NCBI RefSeq assembly: GCF_000015825.1 | Contig: NC_009051.1 | Location: 924,695-988,694, forward strand | DNA: 64,000 nucleotides | DNA from: Methanoculleus marisnigri JR1 | GTDB taxonomy: Archaea; Halobacteriota; Methanomicrobia; Methanomicrobiales; Methanoculleaceae | Reading direction: 5' to 3' | Shown: in pieces, positions 18,007 through 25,921 of the stretch | How positions within the stretch are numbered: the stretch's first letter is position 1 | Layout: the number at the start of each line of letters is the position of its first letter | Position numbers and translations under genes: made by a program | Notes under the pieces: generated by a model | The model's input: the letters and a program-made list of their open reading frames with translations, nothing else | Told to the model about the DNA's origin: nothing | Database searches by the model: none

Positions 18007-18957
18007 TCAGTACCATCCGCCATTCCTCTCCGCCTGCATATCGAACAGCATCGCAAAGAGCAGGAACTGCGCTCCCAGGCCGAAGACAAGAATTGCAATA
18101 ACCGCCGGGACGAAGATGGGGTATCCCTGGATAAACTTGAAGTGCAGGGCGTAGACGCCGACCAGCAACCCGAGAACCGTAAAGATCGTACCGAAGAAGT
18201 AGTAAAACACCAGCGGGTGGAATCCCATGACGACGTACTTCGTCTTCATCCTCCAGAGGAAGTCTTTCAGGAGAAGCCTGGAGAGCTTCACGATGTAACG
18301 GCCGTACCGGATCCCGGATTGCTCGAGCCCGTAGCGTGCAGGGTGCGGGACGTTCTTCACCCGGAACCCGTAGACGTTGAGCCGCACGAGGATGTCGTTG
18401 CAGTAGCCGTACCGTGGGTAGACGGCATCGAGGGGTATCGTCTCGAGCGCCCGCCGTGAGATTGCCGTGTAACCGTTCTGCGGGTCCATCAGCTGCCAGT
18501 AGCCCGAAGCGATCTTCGTGAGCAGGGTCAGTGCCGCGTTCCCGACAAACCGCCATCGGCTCATATCCTTACGGAACTCGGGGTTGATCAGCCGGTTCCC
18601 AACAGCGTAGTCGGCCTTTTCGTCAACGACCGGATCCAGCAACCTCGGGAGGAACGCCGGGTCCATCTGGTTGTCGCCGGCCATGACGGCGACGATGTCC
18701 ATCCCGTCCGCAAGCGCCGCCGTATAACCGGTGACGATCGCCGCCCCGACACCGGAGTTCATCTCGTGCCGGAGGGAGACGATCCGCGGGTCACGTGCCG
18801 AACGCTCCCTGATCTCCGTGGATGTCCTGTCCGTGGAGCAGTCGTCCACGACGTAGACCCGGTCCACGCACTCCGGCATGGTATCGAGCGTCGGCCCGAT
18901 CAGGAGTTCCTCGTTATACGCAGGGACGACCACTGCGATCCGGTGTTCTCGGTACAT
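18007..18957 (-). CDS. Family 2 glycosyltransferase, dolichol-phosphate-mannose-synthase-like, with C-terminal membrane helices
   Basis: This 316-residue protein transfers a sugar from a nucleotide donor, probably to dolichyl phosphate. The GT2 domain has AVVVPAYNEE, VYVVDDCSTD and a metal-binding AGDNQMDP motif. An acceptor-site block follows with MDPQNGYTAISRRALE. Two hydrophobic C-terminal segments (about 235-260 and 272-300) anchor it in the membrane. MYREHRIAVVVPAYNEE is chosen as start; the upstream 23 open codons lack family similarity. Confidence 0.9.
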   Translation of the reverse strand: MYREHRIAVVVPAYNEELLIGPTLDTMPECVDRVYVVDDCSTDRTSTEIRERSARDPRIVSLRHEMNSGVGAAIVTGYTAALADGMDIVAVMAGDNQMDPAFLPRLLDPVVDEKADYAVGNRLINPEFRKDMSRWRFVGNAALTLLTKIASGYWQLMDPQNGYTAISRRALETIPLDAVYPRYGYCNDILVRLNVYGFRVKNVPHPARYGLEQSGIRYGRYIVKLSRLLLKDFLWRMKTKYVVMGFHPLVFYYFFGTIFTVLGLLVGVYALHFKFIQGYPIFVPAVIAILVFGLGAQFLLFAMLFDMQAERNGGWY

Positions 18958-19421
18958 GACGACAGCGCTCCGTCTGCACCCGCAGGCAGGTGCCGGAGAA
19001 TTTCCGGCTGCCCTGCCGGGGTGCATTACTTGCTACCTATATTCTCTTGTGGTCAGGGATAACCATATCGCTTTTTAAAACAATTTATCCGCTCCCTGTT
19101 GGTTAAAAACGGTGTATTTCATCAGAAAATTGCGGTTTTGATGCTGGATACGGATCGGGCGTGGCCGTACATTCTCTATCCTGCAAATGCCGCGCGATCC
19201 GCGTACTCTGGATGCCGGACTTGAGCCTCCCGGATCTCCAGCGCTCGTCGGGAGCCGTTTGGGGGTATCACGGCGTTGTGCTGTTCCTCTCTTTATTCAT
19301 ACTGCCTGGATATACTTTCCGCATTCGAATGAAGGAATTTTTACGAAGATATTAAAATTGGCGAGTCAAAACGGTACTAATCTAGGGATCAACTCCTCTT
19401 TATGCATTCAGGGCGGTTATC
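18958..19421. promoter_or_regulatory. 464-bp divergent promoter region between GT2 and GT-C-like genes
   Basis: An AT-rich block at about 19068-19090 reads on the minus strand as a TATA-like element for the GT2-DUF354 unit. A plus-strand element CTCTTTATGCA at about 19396-19406 lies about 20 bp before the 19422 ATG and fits a near-leaderless start. The middle holds nothing I can support. Confidence 0.4.
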
Positions 19422-21344
19422 ATGAGTTCACGACGACGAAAGTCAACAACAAATCCTCAGCCCGATCGGGTAGAGGAAACCCGGGACATGCCGGAGCAGG
19501 GAGTGGTATCCGGGTTCCTGAGCAATAACCTCATACCGGTGCTCATCTTCCTCTTCGCGCTCTTCCTTACCTTGACGTTCTCGAATCCGGCGCTCTTCTT
19601 AAACGACGAGTGGATCACCGTCAACCAGCTTCACCAGCTCGGAGAGGGTCACCAGGTAACCGTGAACGAGGGGAAGTACGGCACGTTCCTGAACGGGACG
19701 CCGGGCCCCTACTTCCAGGCCCGCCATAACCTCCTCGGCTACACGATGATGCTCCCCGTTCTCTCGCTTCCTGCGCTCTGGTTCTTCGGCCTCTTCGGCG
19801 ACCAGTTCAGGCTGGCTATCGTGCTCCTCTGGTCGTTCCTCCCGGTCGCGATGGCGGTGCTGGTCGACGCTTACCGGCCGCAGTATGCACGGTGGCACGG
19901 GGTCCGGTGGATCTGGCTCGTGATCGGTGCGGCGTTCGCAGGACTGCTCGCAAACCTTGCCCTCTACTACCCGTGGCCGTTCACCGCGCCGGACGCGCCT
20001 ATTGAGACCGCAGCGGTGATCTTCACGAACCATCTTCTCTTTGCCGCGCTCGCGGTGATGATCTATCTCATCTGCAGGACCCTCTTCGAGGATACCTGGT
20101 TCTCCATCTTCGGGACGATCGCCTGCATCTCCTGTTCATCCTATGTCTTCTGGGCAGCGAACGCAAAGGACCACATGCTGCTGATAGCGATGACCGCGGC
20201 GGTCGTCCTCTTCCTGGTGCGCTACATCCGGTACGGGAGTCTCCGGGATGCCGCGCTCGGGTTTGCATTCATCGGGCTGCTCGCGTGGGCGAGACCTGAG
20301 GTCGGGTTCACGGTCTTCGTCTTTGCCGTGCTCTACTACGTCGCGCTCCAGGTCTCCCGTGGCCTCCTGCAGAAACGTCCGGTGGAGGCTGTCAGAGCGC
20401 TCTGCATACCCCTTGCTACGATCATAGGGGCCATCCCCCTGCTCATAAACAACGCTCTCGTGACCGGAAATCCCCTGGTGCCCGCGTTCTACGTCTACGA
20501 GAAGAAGATCCTCGCCGGTGCTTCGGGGGAGGAGATCATCGGTGCGGGCGAGGCCGTAAACGGTGTCGTCCAATCGGTCCCGGCACCGCCGGGAGGGATC
20601 TCGGGTTTCCTCTCGGTCCTTGCAAATCACTTCTCGCCGTCGTGGTCGACCCTGCCCGGTGATATCTTTGGCATCCTCTTTGCTCCCGCATCCGGGAACA
20701 TGAGCCTCGTCGCGATCTCGCCGCTGATCGTCCTCGCGATCATCCTGCTCCCGGTGATCTACCTGGACTGGCGGAGGGGGGAGCGGCCGCAAAACCTCGC
20801 GGCGGTGGCCTTCCTCGCCGTCATAGCCTGCGCCGTCTGGGTCGCCTATATCCGGAGCCTTCCGGGGCTGAACGCCAGCCACGGCATCGTCCCGGATATC
20901 CGGTATCTCGCTCCCTTCTATCTGCCCGCGGGGCTGCTCGGGGTCTACGCCATGTCGCGTTTTAACGGCGAATATGGCTCCCGGAAGAGGACGCTCCTGC
21001 AGATAGCCGTCCTTGCGGTCTCCGCCCCGGTGCTGCTTGTCGTCATGATGCTCATTCATCCCACCGGCGCTCAGTATGCTGACTACGTAATGTTCTTCAC
21101 GAGAATCTCGTTCGTGCTGCTTGCTGTAACTCTCATCCTCATCGCGGCGAGAAAACGGTTTGAAATATCGCACGCCTGGATTGCGGCGGCCCTGCTCCTG
21201 CTTATAGCCATCCCGTTCGCATGGCAGCTGATGATGGTCTTCCTCTACTCCGCGGCGAAGTTCAATGGCTATCCTCTCTGGATCCCGCTCGTTGAGACGC
21301 TCTACGATCACTTCATCGTGGTTTCGACGCCGGACCTCCCCTGA
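19422..21344 (+). CDS. GT-C-like multi-spanning membrane glycosyltransferase (predicted)
   Basis: This 640-residue protein has a charged 30-residue N-terminus and about 12-13 hydrophobic segments. After the first helix comes an acidic loop (FLNDEWITVNQLHQLGEG), the position of the catalytic acidic motif in GT-C enzymes that use dolichyl-phosphate sugars. A second loop has WARPEVGF. I recognise the architecture, not a precise family. Transcribed away from the GT2 gene, whose DPM1-like product could supply its lipid-linked donor; that link is inference. Confidence 0.7.
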   Translation: MSSRRRKSTTNPQPDRVEETRDMPEQGVVSGFLSNNLIPVLIFLFALFLTLTFSNPALFLNDEWITVNQLHQLGEGHQVTVNEGKYGTFLNGTPGPYFQARHNLLGYTMMLPVLSLPALWFFGLFGDQFRLAIVLLWSFLPVAMAVLVDAYRPQYARWHGVRWIWLVIGAAFAGLLANLALYYPWPFTAPDAPIETAAVIFTNHLLFAALAVMIYLICRTLFEDTWFSIFGTIACISCSSYVFWAANAKDHMLLIAMTAAVVLFLVRYIRYGSLRDAALGFAFIGLLAWARPEVGFTVFVFAVLYYVALQVSRGLLQKRPVEAVRALCIPLATIIGAIPLLINNALVTGNPLVPAFYVYEKKILAGASGEEIIGAGEAVNGVVQSVPAPPGGISGFLSVLANHFSPSWSTLPGDIFGILFAPASGNMSLVAISPLIVLAIILLPVIYLDWRRGERPQNLAAVAFLAVIACAVWVAYIRSLPGLNASHGIVPDIRYLAPFYLPAGLLGVYAMSRFNGEYGSRKRTLLQIAVLAVSAPVLLVVMMLIHPTGAQYADYVMFFTRISFVLLAVTLILIAARKRFEISHAWIAAALLLLIAIPFAWQLMMVFLYSAAKFNGYPLWIPLVETLYDHFIVVSTPDLP

Positions 21345-22059
21345 ACCTGGTGTCTCTTCTGCGTCGGTCGTCGCGAAGTTGATGCAGGGGAAAATCCCTC
21401 TTTTAACACCTGAAAGCGTTTGTTCGGGGTATCTTCATTTGAGGAAGGGCGACACCTTCATTACTTGCTATTCCTCCCATCCTCGAGGATCTCCCGGCAC
21501 GGTATACAGACTCAGATCTATCTTGCCGGGAGCATTTTTGTGTAAAGCTTCTGCCATTCAGGTCATAGCCGGAACCAGCGTCTGAAAAACTCTTCTCCTG
21601 GCATCGCTTCGTGAGGGAGAGCGACTGGCCGTATGGTGTGACGGACAACATCCGGAACTTGAGAAGCCATCAGGCTTCGATGAGCAGGCAAAAACGTGAA
21701 GAGCCTCCTCAGCGAAGCCGTCTGAAAACCCGGACGGAAGGGGAGATCCCCTCCTGCATCCTCGGAGAACTTCGTTCTTCCTGAACCCCCTGACCGCCCG
21801 TGTGGGTCCCCTTGAGTCTAATATCCAGGTGCTTCGTCTATCCTGATTTACACTCTGTATCGGGGCACCATCAACGGTTGGGCCTGCGGCTGTACAACAG
21901 TCCCGCTGAGGTGGGTTTTTCGGGATCCTTCAGCGCCTTCTGCCTGTCCGGCTACGCTCAACAGGAACGTTCATGCCGGTGTAGCAGATGGTGCCCGGTA
22001 TCCGGTCAACCGTAGGATGGAGATGCCGACTGTAAACGATACGGCACAAAAAAATAGGT
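21345..22059. other. 715-bp intergenic region, no supported gene
   Basis: Short open frames here have no family similarity, and sequence is moderately GC-rich without a clear repeat. It may contain decayed DNA. The only feature I can support is the archaellin terminator at its right edge. Confidence 0.4.
22046..22056 (-). terminator. Oligo-T terminator of the archaellin operon
   Basis: Within 15 bp after the archaellin stop the minus strand reads CCTATTTTTTTGTG, a seven-T run, the usual archaeal intrinsic terminator signal. No strong hairpin precedes it, as is normal in archaea. Confidence 0.6.
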
Positions 22060-22638
22060 TTAGGGGAGTAGGTTAATCGGCTCGATGGCGGGCGGAACCG
22101 TCTTCTTGATCGGGTAAACGGCACCGGCGGCCGGCTGCAGGTTCACCGTAAATGCCTTGTTTACTCCCGGGTTCGGGACGGCCACTACGAGCTCGAACTG
22201 TTCGCCCGGCTCAAGGAGCATGTCGCTTGTACCGTCGTCGGAGTTGTACCGCTCCACAACTGCCCACTCGTTAGCCGCTATGCTGCTTTCATCAGCCGCA
22301 TAGGTCAGCACATCGTGGTGATCTTCATCCACGTAGGTGACAACCATCTGTTTTACATCGATGGCCGTTCCACCGGCGGTGTTCGCAACAACGAACGTGA
22401 TGGAGCCTAAGGTTGATAGGGAGGCACTGTCCTGCAGTCCATAGACGTAGCCGACGATCTCCATGCTGGAGCTGGCCTGGCTTACACCTGTGTGGACGAC
22501 TTCCTGGCTCTTCTGTGTCGTGAAGAAGCCAGCGCCGAGCACGACGTACGAGAAGACCGCGGCCACGACGATGAACGCGATCAGGACGATCGCCGCCTCA
22601 AGCCCGGTGAATGCATTATCGTTGAATTGTCTCTTCAT
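22060..22638 (-). CDS. flaB: Archaellin (second gene of tandem pair)
   Basis: Archaellin is the filament subunit. The 192-residue prearchaellin has a short charged leader (MKRQFNDNAFTG) cut by the prepilin-type peptidase after G12, then the hydrophobic assembly helix LEAAIVLIAFIVVAAVFSYV. The outer beta domain is variable. No N-X-S/T sequon is present in the whole protein. Residues from AFTGLEAA to about VVHTGV are identical to the upstream paralogue, with only synonymous DNA differences. GGGTGATG precedes the ATG, 13 bp after the first gene. Confidence 0.95.
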   Translation of the reverse strand: MKRQFNDNAFTGLEAAIVLIAFIVVAAVFSYVVLGAGFFTTQKSQEVVHTGVSQASSSMEIVGYVYGLQDSASLSTLGSITFVVANTAGGTAIDVKQMVVTYVDEDHHDVLTYAADESSIAANEWAVVERYNSDDGTSDMLLEPGEQFELVVAVPNPGVNKAFTVNLQPAAGAVYPIKKTVPPAIEPINLLP

Positions 22639-22651
22639 TTACATCACCCTC

Positions 22652-23221
22652 TCAGTAGACCTCGTAGTATTTGCCGTCCTCCAGGCTCGGCGGAGCGTTC
22701 CGCTCGAGCGGGTAGGCCGCACCCTGGTCGGGCCGGATCTCGACGATGAACTTGTCGTTCGCGGTGATTGAAACCACGTCCGGGGTGATGGTCACCTTTA
22801 CGAACTCGAATTTCTCGAGGAGATTGTTAGCGGTCGTTGTTACGTCTTTACCGTCTTTGTACCACTTCATGTCGGCCGATATGTCGGCATACGTAAAGGT
22901 CTCCAGGTCATCTTTGGTCGAGACAACATAGGTCACCTTTTGCATGTCGATCGGCGATCCGCCGGCTGCCAGCTGGAGATAGAACGTGATGGTATCGACC
23001 TCGCTGCTCGAGGCCTGTATGACAACAGGTCCCGACACTTCCATGTTCGAGCTCGCCTGGGCCACACCCGTGTGGACGACCTCCTGGCTCTTCTGTGTCG
23101 TGAAGAAGCCGGCGCCGAGCACCACGTACGAGAAGACTGCGGCCACGACGATGAACGCGATCAGGACGATCGCGGCCTCAAGGCCGGTGAATGCATCTTC
23201 GTTTCTCATCATTTTGCTCAT
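22652..23221 (-). CDS. flaB: Archaellin (first gene of tandem pair)
   Basis: This 189-residue prearchaellin has leader MSKMMRNEDAFTG, cleaved after G13, and the same assembly helix as its neighbour. The outer domain (from about residue 60) differs strongly between the two, so they probably occupy different filament positions or states. It too lacks any N-X-S/T sequon. GGAGG ten bases before the ATG is a strong ribosome site, and a TATA element lies about 85 bp upstream. The genes stand apart from the arlCE-J operon, which is usual when archaellin needs its own expression level. Confidence 0.95.
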   Translation of the reverse strand: MSKMMRNEDAFTGLEAAIVLIAFIVVAAVFSYVVLGAGFFTTQKSQEVVHTGVAQASSNMEVSGPVVIQASSSEVDTITFYLQLAAGGSPIDMQKVTYVVSTKDDLETFTYADISADMKWYKDGKDVTTTANNLLEKFEFVKVTITPDVVSITANDKFIVEIRPDQGAAYPLERNAPPSLEDGKYYEVY

Positions 23222-23286
23222 GAAACGTTTCCTCCTGTTACCGGAGTCCGAATGAGCGTTTCATCCGGAACAATACGGTTCTTTTG

Positions 23287-23313
23287 AGTATATGCGTAAG
23301 CCTGTATAAAAAG
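23287..23313 (-). promoter_or_regulatory. Archaellin operon promoter
   Basis: The minus strand reads CTTTTTATACAGG at 23303-23315 and CGCATATACTCA nearer the gene. The first is the better TATA box and predicts a leader of about 55-60 nt. The rest of the 360-bp region to the next gene (23222-23581) is divergent spacer with no other signal I trust. Confidence 0.5.
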
Positions 23314-23581
23314 TTATTCAAACAGTAGGGGATTTGAAAACTGCCGTTTTTGATAATGAATCCGTATAAAATCGCTTTTAACGGCCTGCATCGGTCTCAG
23401 ACAAGTATTTGTAGCCGGAGGTACAACGATACCTGTACCGAAAAACCACGCGGATGACCGCCCCGTTTTGGAAAAAACGTTTCGAAATGGGAAATATAAT
23501 GCAATTTCCGGGTACCGGAAACGGAGGGGCGGATCGGCCGCACGGGATGGTCCCAATCGGGGGGAAAGGAAGGAACTGGAT

Positions 23582-24250
23582 ATGACGAAGAAGCAGGATT
23601 TTATCTACGTTTTTCTGGGAATTGCGGTCGTCCTCGTGATGGCCCTGATCATCAAGCCGGCGGCGACCGGCGAACTGCCGGGCTTATGGGGGTCCGGGGA
23701 ACCGGAGCCGGGAATAACCCCGACCTGGACGCCCACGATACCCACCACGGTGCCGACGCCCACGCCGGTGCCCACCTGGGACGGGAAGCCGCGGCCGGTC
23801 GGGTTCGTCGACCCGGGGACCTACCAGATTCCGATCGAGGAGAACCACCTGAACATGACCGCCCCGCCGGGGGCCGTGGCCGGGCCCGGCATCACCCGGT
23901 GGGTGACTTACGCGACGATCGACGGGCAGTGGTCGGGGACGACCGGGATCATCCGGGTCCCGTTCCCGATGTGGCGGCTCGACTACTCGGATATCACGAC
24001 CTCAAACGACGAGATCCCGCTCTTCAACTGCCAGGTGATGGACGCCGAAGACCCGAACCGGTTCGTCCGGGTCGTCACCCTCAACTTCGCCGACTTCTTG
24101 GGGACGAAGGAGAACCCCGATCTCAGGAAGCAACAGTGGGTGAGCACCTTCTACGAAGGATATCATGATTACTACTTCGTCATCAACACCCGGCGCATCG
24201 ACTCCTACCACTTGAAGATCCAGGTGCCGGAGACGTACCTGGATGCATGA
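23582..24250 (+). CDS. Membrane-anchored extracellular protein with Thr/Pro linker, family not recognised
   Basis: This 222-residue protein has one N-terminal helix (FIYVFLGIAVVLVMALII). A linker of about 40 residues rich in Pro and Thr follows (PTWTPTIPTTVPTPTPVPTW), then a domain of about 140 residues rich in aromatic residues and beta structure. The anchor plus Thr/Pro stalk is typical of archaeal cell-surface proteins and could be glycosylated; NMT is one sequon. MTKKQDF is chosen as start because GGAAGG precedes it; the frame is open 38 codons earlier. It is divergent from the archaellins. Confidence 0.7.
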   Translation: MTKKQDFIYVFLGIAVVLVMALIIKPAATGELPGLWGSGEPEPGITPTWTPTIPTTVPTPTPVPTWDGKPRPVGFVDPGTYQIPIEENHLNMTAPPGAVAGPGITRWVTYATIDGQWSGTTGIIRVPFPMWRLDYSDITTSNDEIPLFNCQVMDAEDPNRFVRVVTLNFADFLGTKENPDLRKQQWVSTFYEGYHDYYFVINTRRIDSYHLKIQVPETYLDA

Positions 24251-24335
24251 GACGGGTGCGTGAAACTGGAATCTTTTAGGGGGGTGCGCACGGTCCCCCG
24301 GGAGCATCTCCTCCCCGTTTCCAACCTGCACGGGA

Positions 24336-24550
24336 TGGTGCTCCTGCTCCTGCCCGAAACCCTTCGGTTTTCTCAAGCTCCGGACTCGCAACTCGCACCT
24401 CCGGTGCTCGAACTCCGTTCGCACCCGACGGTGCTCAAGCTCCGGCCTTCCGGCCCGTCGCATTCCCATGGAACGTCGTTCCTACCGATGCTCCTGCTCC
24501 GCTCCTCGAAGACCTTCGGTCTTCTCGAACTCCTGCCCTTCGGCCAGTCG
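24336..24550. repeat. Hairpin-array repeat, copy 1
   Basis: This segment is a run of short inverted repeats with three- or four-base loops: CACC-TCC-GGTG, CACC-CGAC-GGTG, GGCC-TTCC-GGCC, TTCC-CAT-GGAA, and the 7-bp stem GAAGACC-TTC-GGTCTTC. They are joined by recurring linkers such as CTCGAACTCC and GTCG. The same units recur near 43.5, 52.4 and 60.8 kb. It lies between two convergent genes. No gene is supported in 24251-24577. A T-run on the minus strand at about 24562-24567 may terminate speB. Confidence 0.7.
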
Positions 24551-24577
24551 TTTTTAGGGAAAAAATTCTTGGGGCCG

Positions 24578-25429
24578 TCACTGCCCGGCGAGCCAGTGCC
24601 GGGCGATGAACTCCCGCACGATCTGCGCCGCCACCGCCGCCGTCTGCCCGGTATCGAACGGCGCGACCTCAACGTAATCGAAACCCGCGACCTCGGGCGC
24701 GAGGGCACGCACGACCTCCCGGATATCGAGCGGCGTCATCCCGAACGGTTCGGGCGTCCCGAGGCCGGGGGTGAGACAGCAGTCGATCGCATCTGCGTCG
24801 ATCGAGAGGTAGATCCTCCTCCCCGCAACGTGCTCCCGGACCTCCCGGAGGACGGCGTCGATCCCCTGTTCCCGCACCGTATCGGCGGTGTAGAGGCGCG
24901 TCCTCTCCGCCGCAATCTCATACTGCTCGCGATCGCCGCTCCGGGCACCTATGATGACGACGTCTTCGACCGTATCGAGGACGCGCCGGGTGACGCACCC
25001 ATGACTGTAAGGCGTCCCGTCGAGTTCGTCCCGGAGATCCAGGTGGGCGTCGCAGACGACGTAGACATCCGGCCGGACGGCCCGGACCGTGCCGACAGTC
25101 GCGGTGTGCTCGCCGCCGAGCATCACCGGCACCTTGTTGTCGCGGACGATATCCCCCGCGACGTCCGCCACCTGCCCGGCGACCTCCTCGGGCAGCCGGG
25201 AGACCGCAAGGTCGCCGAGATCCGTGATCGGCACTTCAGAAAAGTCTATTTTGGTCGCGGGATCGTAGGACTCGAAATTGAACGAGACCTCCCGGATCGC
25301 CCGGGGCCCGAACCGCGTCCCCGGCCGAAACGACGTCGTACCGTCGTAGGGCACGCCGAAGACGGCGTAGCGGGCATCCTCGTATGACGCATCCGCATCC
25401 GCAAAATGGAGATGGGCGAGTTCGTGCAT
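24578..25429 (-). CDS. speB: Agmatinase/ureohydrolase family protein
   Basis: Ureohydrolases of this type hydrolyse agmatine to putrescine and urea at a binuclear manganese site. The 283-residue protein keeps the metal motifs GGEHTATVG, VCDAHLDLRDE and SIDADAID. After the last, the usual Asp-Pro is replaced by DCC (around residue 210), which is unusual. It lies directly after the eIF5A gene in the same direction. The ATG at 25429 is used; an in-frame TTG at 25462 would overlap eIF5A by 8 bp. It may serve hypusine formation, which in some archaea uses agmatine. Confidence 0.88.
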   Translation of the reverse strand: MHELAHLHFADADASYEDARYAVFGVPYDGTTSFRPGTRFGPRAIREVSFNFESYDPATKIDFSEVPITDLGDLAVSRLPEEVAGQVADVAGDIVRDNKVPVMLGGEHTATVGTVRAVRPDVYVVCDAHLDLRDELDGTPYSHGCVTRRVLDTVEDVVIIGARSGDREQYEIAAERTRLYTADTVREQGIDAVLREVREHVAGRRIYLSIDADAIDCCLTPGLGTPEPFGMTPLDIREVVRALAPEVAGFDYVEVAPFDTGQTAAVAAQIVREFIARHWLAGQ

Positions 25430-25454
25430 GCCCGTTTTCGTAAGCCAGAAAAGG

Positions 25455-25832
25455 TCACTCAAGTTTCTTCTTGCCCAGGGATGATATGTACGGGATCTCC
25501 TTACCCGGCTCGAGTCCGGCGACCTGCTCTTCGGTCACGTTGAGCTCGAACATATCGAAGTCCTTGACGTCCATAAGCTGGACTGTCGTGCCGGCGATCG
25601 AGATGACCTGTGCCATCTTCCGCTCCACTATGGGCACGTAGGTCTTTGCCGAGACCGGCTGGACGATCGAGCGTTTGACGCCGTCGAAGATGCCGATACA
25701 GTCGATTCGGGACTTTGCCGCTCCGTGCTTCCCGGGCTTGGAGGTAGCGATGGAGACAATCCTGCAAGGTTCATCCTCTACGACGACGTAACGTCCCTCT
25801 TTCAGTTTCCCAACTTCTGTCTGTTCCTTCAT
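25455..25832 (-). CDS. eif5A: Translation initiation factor 5A (aIF5A)
   Basis: aIF5A helps ribosomes form difficult peptide bonds and is modified to hypusine. The protein has 125 residues, the normal archaeal length. The modified lysine is K35 in ATSKPGKHGAAK. The N-terminal SH3-like and C-terminal OB parts are complete. It is followed by agmatinase 26 bp later. A minus-strand TATA-like sequence at about 25880-25892 is shared with the divergent phosphatase gene region. Confidence 0.97.
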   Translation of the reverse strand: MKEQTEVGKLKEGRYVVVEDEPCRIVSIATSKPGKHGAAKSRIDCIGIFDGVKRSIVQPVSAKTYVPIVERKMAQVISIAGTTVQLMDVKDFDMFELNVTEEQVAGLEPGKEIPYISSLGKKKLE

Positions 25833-25921
25833 ATTGCCTCACTCGGTAAACGCGTGATTAATGTATCTGGATTACAGTACATAAATACACCGTAGAATAA
25901 GGGACGGGACGAGGAGAGTTG

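Noticed and set aside
21800-22015. Possible decayed transposase C-terminus in the spacer before the archaellins
   Set aside because: The translated pieces did not show a conserved catalytic or zinc-finger motif, so I cannot support an insertion-sequence remnant.
24336-24550. CRISPR array
   Set aside because: Units are short, variable palindromes with irregular spacing, not identical repeats with uniform unique spacers, and no cas genes occur in the window.
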